Source of the DNA: Lucinisca nassula | Taxonomy: Eukaryota > Mollusca > Bivalvia > Lucinida > Lucinidae | NCBI GenBank assembly: GCA_963580285.1 | Contig: OY757013.1 | Location: forward strand, 129,949,027-130,013,026 | Direction: 5' to 3' | DNA: 64,000 nt | Shown here: positions 43,055 through 54,570 of the stretch, one piece after another | Layout of the letters: each line of letters starts with the position of its first letter | Position numbering within the stretch: position 1 is the stretch's first letter | Notes under the pieces: generated by a model | Told to the model about the DNA's origin: nothing | The model's input: only the letters and a program-made list of their open reading frames with translations | The model's database searches: none | Translations under genes and position numbers: made by a program

Positions 43055-43366
43055 GACGGACGTTAGGGCGAGGATTGTGGCCACGTAAAATTGATATTAA
43101 TCCCCAGTCGACTTCGTTTCACTGACCTTTCCAAGGCGGTTCTTCTGTCGTGGTTTAGTTTTTTTATGGCTTGTCTTTGAGTGCGTGTATCGCTAATATC
43201 ATATTTCTTTGGATAGCCAATTGGCCATTTTGAGGGAAAGAAACTGTCATTTTGGCTTTCCGCTAGTGATGTCTCCATTGGGGTCTAGTTGTTTCGTGTT
43301 TGTTTTCTTTTGTGTCTCTGCTGGGGGCTGTGGATTGCTTGATTCCTGATCATTGCCTTCAATCAT
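43055..43366 (+). mobile_element. RT-A 3' end copy
   Basis: From GGACGTTAGGGCGAGGATTG to TGATCATTGCCTTCAATCAT, directly after a MITE-C. Confidence 0.8.
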
Positions 43367-43785
43367 ATTTTGTCAGTGTGATCTTTTGCAGTTTAGGCTG
43401 TTTCTTGTCGATACTGTAATTGTGAAGGTACGCAGCTGTATCTGTGACAGTTGTAACGACTGCTACTATGTATCACTAGCAATTTTCTAAAACATATCCC
43501 CCTTATATTATAAATTATGTATCTGACATATATTTCCCTGGGGATGTTTTACCGTTAAATATTTTCTTAAGTCCTGACTTTTGTCCTGTATTGCAAGAAA
43601 TAAAGTGTCTGTGTAGGGTGTAATGATCAATTCGGGAGCGTGTTTCAAAACCGATAACGCCCACGATGGCTGTAATTACGATGTACTGTGACTGATGAAG
43701 ACTCCACAATCATTGTGTTTTAAACCACACCGTATCGTAGTTTTGACCACCTGGGCACAGACCTTCTGCTGCAGCACTTCGTGTC
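43367..43785. other. No gene seen
   Basis: Unassigned. Confidence 0.35.
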
Positions 43786-44396
43786 TCGTCATGAGAACAA
43801 GTCCATGTAATGTATACCGCTCTAAACCCTACTTTATACAAAGAAAACTGGAGTTATTTGTCTAAATCGCGACGGAAGTAAGGGCGAGGATTGTGGCCGC
43901 GTAAAATCGATTTAAGCCCCCCCAGTGGAAATCTTCCACTGACCGTTCCAAGGCGGCTCTTCTGTGGCGATTTATTTATGTTGTTGTTTGTTACTTACTG
44001 TGTGTATCACTTGTGTCTTTTGGTTTTGGATGGCCATATGGCCATTTTGTGGGAAAGTAACTGTCCTTATGGCCTTCCTTTGTTTAGGTTTCCATTATTG
44101 TCTGGTCGCTTAATGTTTGTATTTCTTTCCCTTTGGTGTCTTTTATGGGTGGAGTAAGTTAATTGTATCAATTCCTGATCTTTGTTTTACTTCTACTTTA
44201 TGGGATGTACATTAATTTCTTTATTTCTGTTCCTATGTAAAGGTTGTGGGTACTAGATTGGACCGCCTCAATTGGGCGGTTGTTACGAGCACCCGCAAAT
44301 TATGTGTAGAGTAAAAGGAAATATATAGAATATTCTTCAGAAAAAATAACAATTTTTGAGATATAATATAAAAATGCACTTTGCCCCACAGATGTG
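43786..44396 (+). mobile_element. MITE-D split by an RT-A insertion
   Basis: The left part (ACAAGTCCATGTAATG, TATACAAAGAAAACTGGAGT) ends at 43862. The right part resumes near 44207 with the core GGTTGTGGGTACTAGATTGG / CAATTGGGCGGTTGTTACGA. The RT-A between them is therefore younger than this MITE. HINE-E element 3 begins at its right end. Confidence 0.7.
43863..44206 (+). mobile_element. RT-A 3' end inserted in MITE-D
   Basis: From TAAATCGCGACGGAAGTAAG to TTGTTTTACTTCTACTTTA, of the subfamily with GGTGGAGTAAGTTAATTG. Confidence 0.8.
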
Positions 44397-46335
44397 TTAT
44401 CAGCTCAACAGAGCCGAAGGCTCCAGGGGAGCTTATAGTATAGACAGTAGTCCGTCGTCCGTCGTCGTCAAACAACATCTCCTGAAAGTACTAGGCCAAT
44501 TTAAACCAAATTATATGTGGAGACTCTTTGGGAAGGGGGAGCGAAAATTTGTTCGTAAAGACTAGGTCACATGACCAATATGGCCGCAATGTCCATAAAA
44601 GGTAAAAAGCATTAAAAATTTTGTTCGAAGGAACCGAATGGCCGATTACCTTGAAACTTGGTATGCTGCATCAGGGACTTGGGGTCCTACCAAGTTTGTT
44701 CAAATGATGACCTTAGGTTGACCTTGACCTGTTTTACGGCAAGGTCAAATTTGGTCACTTTGACATTTATACGGAAAAAGAGTAAAGCAGTGGAATTTTT
44801 GATTGCATTGTACATTGTGGCATCAGAAATGATATTTGCAATCAGCTGAATCCAAGTTATCAATTCCAAAGGACAAGGTCATTTACTGACGTTTGTCCAG
44901 GGTGGCTCAGATTGAGTATATTTTATCTTCTTGTTCAATTAAACTGTTGGGTTGATAGAAGTGAAATTACGTGTGGAGCCTCTATGGGAAGTGGGGAATG
45001 AAAATTGCTTCGTAAGGACTGGGTCACGTGACCAATATGGCCGCCATGCCCATATATGGAAAAGAACTTTTAAATCTTCTGCTCAGGAACCAAAATGACC
45101 GATGACCTTGAAACTTGGTATGCAATATCGGGTCTCGAAGCCCTACCAAGTTTGTTTAAATGATGACCTTTGGTTGACCTTGACCAGTTTACGACAAGGT
45201 CAACTTTGGTCACAAACATTTGTATGGAAAAAGGCAAAACAGTTTTTTTTTTGCATGGTAGCTTGTGGAATCAGACACTATATTTTTATCAGCTGAATCC
45301 AAGTTTATCAGTTCCAAAGGTCAATGCCATTTACTGACCTTTGTCCTCGATGGCTCAGATTTAGTATATTTAACTTCTTCTTCATTTAAACTGCTGGGTT
45401 GATTTAAAGCAAATTACACGTGGAGATTGTATGGGAAAGAGGTCGGGAACGAAAATTTGTTTGTAAGGTCTGGGTCACATGACCAAAATGGCTGCCATGC
45501 CCGCAGCATTTGGGACTCGGATCCTACTAAGCTTGTTCAAATGATGAGCTTTGGTTGACCTTGACCTGGTAAAATTTGGTCACTTAGACATTTGTATGAA
45601 GAAAAGGCTAAACAGTGGATATTTCTGATTGCCTGGTAGGCCTTGCATCAAAAATGATATTTGCAGTCAGCTGAATAGACGTTTATCAATTCCAAAGGTC
45701 AAGGTCATTTATTGACCTCTGCCCTTGATGCCTACGACTCATTTTTTTAGCGTCTTCTCCACTTAAACTGGCTGGTTGATTGAAAGCAAATTACATGTGG
45801 AGCCTCTAGGCGTAGGGGGAATGAAATTTGTTCGTAAGGACTGGTCCACCATGCCATATGACATGGGCCATATTGTAAAACAACTTAAAAAATCTGAGGA
45901 ACCAAATGGCCGATTATCTTGAAATAAATTTGGTATGTAGCATCGGGGACTTGGTCCCTACAAAATGTGTTCAAATAATGATCTTTGGTTGACCTTGACC
46001 TGTTTTATTACATAAAGGTCAAATTTGGTTACATAGACATTTGCATGGAAAAAAGGTAAGGCAGTGGATTGTACGCAATATGCGATCAACTGAATTGAAA
46101 AAAGTCAATCCAAAGATCAATGTCATTACTTACCTTTGTCTTGGATGGCTCAGATTCAGAACTTTTATCTTCTTCACTTAAATCGCGAACCAAATTACAT
46201 GAAAAACATCTATGGGATGAGGGAATGAAAACTTTGTTCGTGGGAGTGTTGTCATATGAACAAGATCGGCGCCATGCTTGTATAGGGTATCAATTACATG
46301 ACCTCTGGTGAGCGTAGTGGCCCAAGGCCCTCTTG
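44397..46335 (+). mobile_element. HINE-E element 3, ~450 bp units
   Basis: The head AGCTCAACAGAGCCGAAGGC is followed by GTCCGTCGTCCGTCGTCGTC. Four large units carry GTCACATGACCAATATGGCC (about 44567, 45026 and 45476, then a weaker fourth) and GGTTGACCTTGACC. The tail GGTGAGCGTAGTGGCCCAAG ends CCCTCTTG. ORFs inside are shadows. Confidence 0.8.
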
Positions 46336-46409
46336 TAGTTATGAACATGTGACCCACACGGGGCTAAAATCCAGATGGGTGACCGCTATCGTACACATAG
46401 CGTTCGCCA

Positions 46410-46720
46410 AATGTTCAACAGAAAATCCTTTGGAAGCAATGACTACAGCACAGAATTAAAACCTGTGGAGTTTACAAGTTGTTTACTTTGCAAGACTAAC
46501 TTGTTCCGGCCATTTAGGTTTCATCAGTTACCCTCATATATTTTCGGAATTTTTCAGTGGAGTCATGGATAAAAAAAAACACACTAAAAAACATAACTTA
46601 AAAGCAATACTTTGGACGCACGGACTACACCACAGAGCTGAAATCTGTAGGATTTATTTACAGCCGTACCATTCTTGTCGACATGACGCCAAAGTGCTGT
46701 GTAAAACAAAGCTTGTGGTA
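46410..46720 (-). repeat. Decayed H ribozyme monomers
   Basis: CCTTTGGAAGCAATGACTAC, GGCCATTTAGGTTTCATCAG and TATTTTCGGAAT align with the 261 bp H monomer. A second partial copy starts near 46611 (TTTGGACGCACGGACTACAC). The ribozyme at 46488-46534 keeps CTGATGA, but GAAA reads GGAA and stem II is mispaired. Confidence 0.65.
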
Positions 46721-46795
46721 AAACAGTGATTCTATTTATGTGCTCGGACTATGGCAATTAGTGTAGACCCTGGCCAGACACCCCATTTTGGTCTA

Positions 46796-47220
46796 AAATA
46801 GAAGTGATGGCAGTGATCAGGAAACGATACAATTAACCCACAGCTCCCATCAGAGACAACAATGGAAAGAAACATTAACATGAAACAACTAGACCCCAAT
46901 GGAAACATCACTAAGCCAAAAGGACAGTTACTGTCCCAAAAAATGGCCAACTGGCTATCCAAAGCCAACCAAACAACACAAGCGATACACACACTCAAAG
47001 ACAAACCGAAGCAAAAATAAACCACGGCAGAAGAATCGCAATGGAACGGTCAGTGAAACGAACTCCACTGGGGGGGGGGGGGGGGGGGGGGAAGCTTAAA
47101 TCGATTGTACGTTGCCACAATCTTCGCCCTTACTTCCGTCGTGATTTAGACAAACAATTTGTTCAGTCCGCATGAAGGCCTCCTAACTCATCAGTGCAAC
47201 ATCTCTGTGAACACAAACAT
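46796..47220 (-). mobile_element. RT-A 3' part, left half of split copy
   Basis: From the 3' end (ATAGAAGTGATGGCAGTGAT) through a 22-base G-tract (47070-47091) to ACATCTCTGTGAACACAAAC. It continues at 48672. Confidence 0.85.
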
Positions 47221-47238
47221 CAATTAACGCAGTACACC

Positions 47239-47634
47239 TTAATTTTCTGTGGTTGGATACTGGAAGAGTGAAATGCTGGTTCCATGGAAAGATGTGGAAG
47301 CTGAGGTTGCAGTGGGGTTATGATCTATATTCTCCATAGCCGCAGTTGTGAAAAGTCCTTTCCTAAGAACAAAAGGACACACCACTCCTTCTTCCATATA
47401 TTTTGTAACAGCTGCATCTCCCAAATGTGCAGAGACTTCAAACACTCTGTCATATGGTATGCTGAGTCCATAATCATGTAGTAGTTCAACAAGAACCTTT
47501 ATGCGTGTTTTCGCATAAACAGACATACCCATAAAGATAGGAAATGGAGTCTCATGCTCTTTTAAATGCCTATTTGTTGAGGCACCTTCTCTATGCCCCG
47601 TTACCCTTGGCTCGGCTATCCCGCGCTGGCACAT
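47239..47634 (-). CDS. Exon-like fragment of an unnamed protein family
   Basis: A 131-residue frame. The block from about residue 33, with FPIFMGMSVYAKTR, YGLSIPYDRVFEVSAHLGD, GVVCPFVLRKGLFTTAAMEN and IDHNPTATSASTSFHGTSIS, resembles a region I recall from large uncharacterised proteins of cnidarians and molluscs. I know no function. On the minus strand the frame is preceded by AATTTACAG, a good splice acceptor, so it is probably an internal exon and the initial Met need not be the start. The frame stops right at the RT-A junction, so it is a fragment. It could be a retained piece of a transposable-element gene or a duplicated host exon. Confidence 0.55.
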   Translation of the reverse strand: MCQRGIAEPRVTGHREGASTNRHLKEHETPFPIFMGMSVYAKTRIKVLVELLHDYGLSIPYDRVFEVSAHLGDAAVTKYMEEGVVCPFVLRKGLFTTAAMENIDHNPTATSASTSFHGTSISLFQYPTTEN

Positions 47635-47949
47635 CCTGTAAATTCAGGTGCGGCTATCTAAATTTTACATCATCATAATTAATGTGTATGGGGCTCTTTA
47701 GATAGCATTTGGGAACTTAACAAACCCCTTGGTTTTAATTTGGATTTATCAGCTGATACTAGACCCCATGCTGAGTTACACAGCAGTGATGTTACCAGTG
47801 TGCCCTGGTTGTGCCATGACATCACTCTTTTAGTTATGGTTAGGTAAAATTGTTACAGAATTTCTAAAATTGTTGAAAATCCAAGTAGAATATTTCCATG
47901 CCTATTGTAAGAAACAGAAATCTCCTAGAAAGGCATATTAACGGTAGAA

Positions 47950-48660
47950 ACTGACAACATAGTTGGCATAACGGTGGCCATCTTGAATAAATGGTTGCCA
48001 TCTTGCCTCTTCATTCATGTGACTAAGTTTTTAATTCTTATAAAATATTCATATTGAATCTTGGTACTTGTATTTCAGACAATATTCGCAGAATCCACTA
48101 TTTAGAACGTTCAAAATAAATTTCATTGGTCATTTTATAGGTAGAAATAAATTGGCTTATGGCGGCCATCTTGAAAACGGCGGCCATCTTTCCATTAAAA
48201 CATACTGAATTGTTAGTTTCTTAACAGATACATGACTACATTAAAGAAATACTGCAATTTTCTATTCAAAATGCCCGGTAATATACAATGCTCTTTGTAG
48301 GTAGAAACAAACAAAATAACATGGCTCATGGCGGCCATCTTTAAAATAGCGGCCATCTTGCCATTGCATGTGACTGCAGCTTTCCTTAATTAATAAATAT
48401 CACTTCATAGAAGAAATTACATGAAATATTCCACTCAGACAGGTCGAACCCATTTCACAATTCGCTTTATAGGGAAAAATAAACAAAATAACACAGATCA
48501 TGGCGGCCATCTTGAAAAATGGCCGCCATCTTGAAATTTCAAGTGGCTAACGGGTTTTTTCCAAAGGGTACCCCTATAAGACTATCCCTGCCAAATTTGA
48601 TGCTTGCATCACTAAGTGCAGAATTTCCCTGAAATTTGACTTAATCTGCCGAGCTAGAAC
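47950..48660. repeat. N repeat: GGCGGCCATCTTG units
   Basis: Four units start near 47973, 48161, 48330 and 48502 (spacing 169-188). Each has a doubled GGCGGCCATCTTG block and GTAGAAAYAAA sequences. It lies upstream of the exon-like ORF on the minus strand, possibly intronic in origin. Confidence 0.75.
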
Positions 48661-48671
48661 TTCAAAGCTGG

Positions 48672-49085
48672 AACAACGGTGCGGACTCCACAGCAAAAAA
48701 AAAAAACTGAAATTCTAGAGCACAGCAAAACCAACAGTTAGAATCCTATGAGCCCAACCAGCGACCGAGCATCAGGCACCAAACAACATTACTTAAAATT
48801 AGATTATCTCTAATTCTTAGCAAGCCTTTACGCTGGACCGTCAAAGAATCTAAGGCCTGACCCACCGGCGTGCAATTAAAGATGGAAGCAAAGTTGTCAA
48901 CCATGATCGGATTAACTACGATGCATGCAGTCTGTCGTATAACATTTATGTTGTATCCAACCTTTTTATAATGATTTTACGAAATTGGGTACTGAAGTCT
49001 TTGCAATTGTATATCATTCTGAACTTATATACTAAGTCATCATAAATTTCGGGTTTCGATAGAACTTGTTGCAGAATAGATTTAC
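48672..49085 (-). mobile_element. RT-A copy, right half
   Basis: Resumes at AACAACGGTGCGGACTCCAC and runs through the RT stop and C-terminal codons to GCAGAATAGATTTACGCTC, where a MITE-C starts. Confidence 0.85.
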
Positions 49086-49086
49086 G

Positions 49087-49345
49087 CTCATCACGAATAC
49101 ACGCCTATATCATTTTGACCCCATTGAACGCCACTTTTATATAGTAAAACGTGGGTTTACATGGGTAAACCTTATTTTTCTTGTTTCTGCTCTAAAATAC
49201 AGATCGTGGGTACTCGTTAGAACGAGTGCCCACAATCTATATTTTGAGCAGAAATAAGAAAAATATCACAATTTTTCATTTTAAAATGTTCGTTTTTTCG
49301 GCGGTTAAGTTTACAATGTGTTTGTATAGGCATGTTTTCGTAATG
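49087..49345. mobile_element. MITE-C copy
   Basis: Ends CATCACGAATACACGCCTAT and ATAGGCATGTTTTCGTAATG. The core is the shorter palindrome GTGGGTACTCGTTAGAACGA. Confidence 0.8.
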
Positions 49346-49734
49346 GTGTGCTAAAAGGACGGGAATCAAAGGGTTATACGAAACAGTCCAAGCTCCCGAT
49401 CATGACAACTCAACTTTATGAGCTACTGTCTGTGCTTTGCGTCTGCCTGTTATTGAATTTGTGTGTACAAAGACATTCTATTAAAGTTTTATTACATTAA
49501 ATCAAGAGGTTATTACATATCATTCGCATTCCATGGCGTCATATCCTTGGTCATTCAACGGGACACTTCTCATCACCTTAGTCCTCGCAAACGTTCAAAA
49601 TCGAACCGTTTACTTTAGCTTGCGAAAGAAGTATGTTTGAGATGTTAGTTTAAAAGGTACGGTAAAATAACAGATTTTTTCAAGTCCTATAAAATCATAG
49701 TGTGTAATTCAGAGGTATTTGGATCTACATGTTA
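49346..49734. other. No gene seen
   Basis: Unassigned. Confidence 0.35.
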
Positions 49735-49962
49735 GGAAAACGCACAAGAGTACTGGTAAACCGCTTAGAGGATCTAAGCCTGCCCAGGCAAAGCGGTGTG
49801 AGCCGGACCGGCCAGGTTATAAATCCTTTTCGTTTCATTGAGATGTCATTTCATCTCAATGTCGGGTTAAAGTCCCACAAAACTGGAAGCAACGTCTCCA
49901 AAATGACCTATATAGTGTTGACGGGGACGTTAAACATCAAATCAAACAAACAAACAAACATG
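49735..49962 (+). mobile_element. SINE-B with CAAA tail
   Basis: CAAGAGTACTGGTAAACCGC through GTTGACGGGGACGTTAAAC to AAATCAAACAAACAAACAAA. Confidence 0.85.
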
Positions 49963-50189
49963 TTTGGAAAAACAGTTCCTATGTTTATTATAGTTCAGCT
50001 TTTATAAACACAGACCTACAAATGTAACAAGAAACGGAATTGATTCAAATTGAAATAAATTTTACGGAAAACCTGCAATAATATTTTAAACTAGCTTGAA
50101 TGTAACAATGGCGTATTGACAAAATACTTTTAAATGCTTGATGTAAAATATACGAAACCCTGGAAGGGGCATGCCATTTATTACAGTAA
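49963..50189. other. No gene seen
   Basis: AT-rich. Confidence 0.35.
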
Positions 50190-50385
50190 GTTGTGCGAAC
50201 AAAATACTATCTTGTGCACACAGAATATTTTCTTGTGCGATCAACAAAATATCTTGTGCGAACAAGTTATTATCTTGTGCGCATCAGATGATATCTTGTG
50301 CGCACAATATATTTCCTTGTTTGCACAACATAGATCTTGTGCGGATAACGTAATATCTTGTGCGTACTATCTTGTTAGCACATTC
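50190..50385. repeat. TATCTTGTGCGMACAA minisatellite, left part
   Basis: Roughly eight degenerate units of 20-28 bp built on ATATCTTGTGCGAACAA. The 103-residue ORF with repeated SCA/LCA motifs is this repeat translated. Confidence 0.85.
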
Positions 50386-50389
50386 AGTC

Positions 50390-50700
50390 TTTGTTTGTTG
50401 GTTTTGTTTTATTTGAGGTTTAACGTCCCTATCGACACTGTATAGGTCATTTTGGAGACGTTGTTCCAATTTTCTGGGAGTTTTACCCGACATTAGGATG
50501 AAATGACATCTCAAGCACTGTCGACAAACGAAACCAATAGGGTTTATAAGCATTGACTCACACCGCTTTGCCTGGGCAGGCTTAGATCCTCTAATCGGTT
50601 TACCAGTACTCGTGTGTGGTCGGATTCAGCTCTGCGTCGAAGCATCATGCAGCCCATCTATTTCTTCAAGCCCCGATGGGCGTGGGCCGTAGCACATTCA
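50390..50700 (-). mobile_element. SINE-B inside the minisatellite
   Basis: Full-length reverse SINE-B from TTTGAGGTTTAACGTCCC to TCTTCAAGCCCCGATGGGCG, with minisatellite units on both sides. Confidence 0.85.
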
Positions 50701-50702
50701 GT

Positions 50703-50850
50703 CAGATGTGCGCACAAGATATAAGTTGTGCGAGTTCGCACAAGATAATCCGTTGTGCGAACAAGATAATATATTGTCCGCACAAGATATATTACAAGAT
50801 AATATCTTGTTCACACAGCTTAATATCTTGTTAGCACAACATATTAAAAA
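50703..50850. repeat. Minisatellite, right part
   Basis: Same unit as 50190-50385 (TTGTGCGAACAAGATAATAT), about six units. Confidence 0.8.
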
Positions 50851-51133
50851 ATGCATGTCCCTTCCCGGGTTCCGTAAAAATAACTATAGCTTATATTTTG
50901 TTGTGTTGTTGTGACTGACAACGCAGACGAAGTGTAAATAATGATACCGTTACGGTGTTTTGTGACTAAACGCCTGCATATGATGCTTTTCATGGCCAGG
51001 CCCAAGGTCGTTGATAGATTCAAGGTCGTTGGGAGTAGGTATCTGGTCGTGGATAGCAATCTTAATTGTTGTTTTTACGAAACCAGTCTGTGAAATAAAA
51101 AATAAAATAAACGAAGGACTTCTACACTGTACT
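50851..51133. other. No gene seen
   Basis: Unassigned. Confidence 0.35.
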
Positions 51134-51789
51134 AGCTCACCTTAGCAGTAGGCTCATTGACGAGCTATAAGTATGACAAGGCTCCGTTGTTTATCATCTT
51201 TTACAAATATCTTCTCCTCTGAAACTACTGGGCCGATTTAAGTCAAATTTCATTAGGGGCATTCATGGGCTGGGGGAAGGGAGCAAAAATATGTTCGTGG
51301 AGTCTAGGTCACATGGCCAAGATGGCCGCCATACCCATATAAGTTAAAACCCCTTCAAAAATTTTCTTCTCCAGTACCATTGGGCCGAATGCCATGAAAC
51401 TGGGTATGTAGCACTAAAGATCAAGCCAAAGTTTCGAAAACTATTGCAGCTTGCGATTTGAAAATTTGTAGATGCAGTTAGCTAAATGAGCAAATGAAAC
51501 TACATGTGTATTCATGGTCAAGGTCATTCAGATATTAAAATAATTATGTAAAAAAATGGTTTTCTCAGAAAGCACAGGGACATTTGTAATTAAATGTTAC
51601 GATATGAAAGCTTATAGGAACAAACAAATAAAAATTAATATAAATTAGTTTGTCATTCAGAACCTTCCTTCTCTGGAACCAATAGGCCGACTGCCTTGAA
51701 ACTTGGTGTGTAGCATTGGAGTCTCGGGCCCATAACATTTTTTTTTTTCAAATTTTCAAATGATGACACCATCTTGACTTTGACCTAAT

Positions 51790-52048
51790 TTAGGTCATTT
51801 TGGAGACGTTGCTTCCAATTTTGTGGGACTTTTACCCGATATTGAGAAGAAATGACATCTAAAGCCCTGCCCCCTAATGAAACTAATAGGGTTTATAAGC
51901 ATGGGCGGGCCGACACGCACCGCTTTCCCTAGACAGGCTTAGATCCTTTACTCAGTTCACCAGTGCTCGTGTGTTGGTCGGTTTCAGCTCTGCGTGGAAG
52001 CATCATGCAGCCCATCTATTTCTTCAAGCCCCGATGGGCGGGGCGAGT
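51790..52048 (-). mobile_element. SINE-B copy
   Basis: Reverse SINE-B from TTAGGTCATTTTGGAGACGT to CAAGCCCCGATGGGCGGGG. Confidence 0.85.
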
Positions 52049-52115
52049 ATATTGGAAAAAAATGGACATTGTTTATTTTTGGAAACTATTGTTGCCTGTG
52101 AACATTAAATTTGTC

Positions 52116-52512
<397 letters not shown>

Positions 52513-52947
52513 ATAAGAAATCACTAAATGAAGCTACATGCGTACCTAAGGTCCTGATCACTCCTTGCTTTTTAGCAAAGAAGCCCGGATTTAATACTTA
52601 AAACTTTATATTCATTAGAAACTGATAGGCAAATTGAAGTAATATTTCATTTGAAGTTTTATGGGATGAAAGGGATGAATTTTCGCCAACTGGGCCATAT
52701 CACATGACCAAGATGGCCGTCATGACAATATACGGTTAACAATCTTCAAATATCTTTTCTTTTGGACAAGTAGGCCATTTGCCATGAGACTATGAATGAA
52801 GCAATGGGGTCGCCGGCCCATTGTAGCATATTCAAATAATGAATCTGTGTTCACCTTGACAAGTTTTACAGCAGGGTAACATGTGGTCACTTGTAAAAAA
52901 GTGGAAATTAATATAAGTCTAACAATGGCATTGCCTGAGAACTGACA

Positions 52948-53153
52948 TTACGAAAACACGCCTATACAAATACATTGCCACTTTTATCGCCGTAAAAATG
53001 GAAATTTTAAGAAGAAAATTTGTGATATTTTTCTTATTTCTGCTCAAAATATAGATTGTGGGCACTCGTAAGAACCGCCTCATCGGAAACCCCCGTTTTG
53101 CTATATAAAAGTGGGGTTCAAGGGGGTCAAATTATATAGGCGTGTATTCGTGA
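52948..53153. mobile_element. MITE-C copy, right core arm deleted
   Basis: Ends CATTACGAAAACACGCCTAT and ATAGGCGTGTATTCGTGATG. The core stops at AACCGCCTCATCGG and jumps to AAACCCCCGTTTTGC. Confidence 0.8.
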
Positions 53154-53330
53154 TGAATGGAATAAACAAATAAATGAAGCAGGTCAAAGTTACTCATTGA
53201 CCTTGGTCCAGGGTCACTCAGATATCAAAATGAAATAATTCATACGGTAAGAAAAAACTTTGTTCAAATGTTTTTTTTTGTTTCTTTTTTGTAACATGAC
53301 CAGGATGGTTGCCATGCGAACAACCTTCGT

Positions 53331-53741
53331 ACAACCTCTTTTTCAGAAACCAAATGGCTCCATAAACATACACCGCTTAAGTGCGCGGTTCAGGGCCATT
53401 GTCTGTTTGGTTTACTTGAACATACCGTTTGATATAGATCATTAATTCTAACACAGCGTCACCATATAGGCAATGTTTTATTCTACAACAAATCACTGCA
53501 AGGAAGAGCGTGACGAGTGACGTCATTACAAACTGCCAATTTATGACGTAATTAGTCGATTTCCTTGACGATGGACGGTGTAACGTCATTTTCTCGCATC
53601 GAAAGCGTTAGAAAAGGATATAAATTCATGTATTTCAGTCGATATTTTTAGCGGGATTTCTTCTCACAATGGCGAAAAATTGTGAGATTTTGAAGGAAAC
53701 AACAGCATAATTGCCGATTTCCAGCCTGTTAGAATCGAAAT
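53331..53741. promoter_or_regulatory. CRE-like site cluster with TATA box, tentative
   Basis: GTGACGTCAT (53517), TATGACGTAA (53542) and GTAACGTCAT (53580) are CREB/ATF-like sites within 75 bp. GGATATAAATTC follows at about 53617. No gene is recognisable downstream; a large hairpin follows. It may equally be an unrecognised transposable-element promoter. Confidence 0.3.
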
Positions 53742-53912
53742 AGATCAGCTTTAGTTTGTGATTTATTGAGTAATAAATCACAGTTTGTCGGTCAGTTGTA
53801 AGTAGACAAATCACGCACGCTAAGCGCTCGTGATTTGAACTACTTTAAAACTGACATCCAAACTGTGATTTATTACTCAACAAATCATAGTTAGAGCTGA
53901 TCTACATATATT
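53742..53912. repeat. Large hairpin, 46 bp arms
   Basis: Arms 53742-53787 and 53868-53912 (AGATCAGCT... mirrored) are roughly 85% complementary. Each arm contains a smaller TGATTTATT/AATAAATCA or related palindrome. The loop of about 80 bp has CACGCACGCTAAGCGCTCG. Confidence 0.75.
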
Positions 53913-54039
53913 TCTTAAACACACAATTTCACATCGCTTTGATGCTATGAGAAACGCTGGCGTGGAATAAGCAACTGTTAGTAACACCTTTAGATAGTTT
54001 TGGATTTACACAGTATTGTAAATTTTTCAACAACATGTC

Positions 54040-54275
54040 AACAAGACCGGGTGGTGAACTACTAAGTAAACCCCAACTTTACATAGAGAACTCTGGGATT
54101 TACAGGGGAATATGTTTTGTCATTTCTGTTCCAAGACATAAGTTGTGGGTACTCGTTACGACCACCCAAGTTGGCACCCACAACCTACGTATGGAGTTTA
54201 AATAAGAAACAAATCACACGTGTATCAGGCAAAACAGCGTTTTGGGAGTATGAAAGAATGCACTATGTCACTCGG
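54040..54275 (+). mobile_element. MITE-D copy
   Basis: TAAACCCCAACTTTACATAG, AAGACATAAGTTGTGGGTACTC and GGCACCCACAACCTACG in family order. Confidence 0.7.
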
Positions 54276-54570
54276 TTTTGTGCCTTAGTTATTTAGTTAT
54301 CAGGCGACAATCGTGGCTAACGTACATGTTAATTCTTTTGAGCACGTTGCGGAAATCGTATAAAACGAATACGGCCTGTTAAAATTCAGATCAACCTGCT
54401 GCGCGTCTTTGCACACTGATCAGATTTTTTTATATCACCAGTGCTATTAATGCCCTTCCCCCACACCCGTCTGCATAAAATAAACCATTCATTTAAAAAG
54501 CCGTACGAGTAACAGATGCAAATACTGGTCGATGTCTTGACGTGCGTTTTATTGTGGCAAGCTCGTTTTA
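54276..54570. other. No gene seen
   Basis: Unassigned. Confidence 0.35.

Larger units (their letters stand above)
47222..48671 (-). mobile_element. 1.45 kb segment inserted in RT-A
   Basis: It separates two RT-A parts that are adjacent in other copies; about 16-19 bp of RT-A are missing at the join. It holds an exon-like ORF (47239-47634) and, upstream of it on the minus strand, four GGCGGCCATCTTG blocks. No inverted ends or target duplication are obvious. Confidence 0.6.

Noticed and set aside
50134..50445. 103-residue ORF with regular LCAQ/ILC motifs that looked like a cysteine-repeat protein
   Set aside because: The periodicity comes from the TTGTGCG minisatellite and the frame enters a SINE-B.
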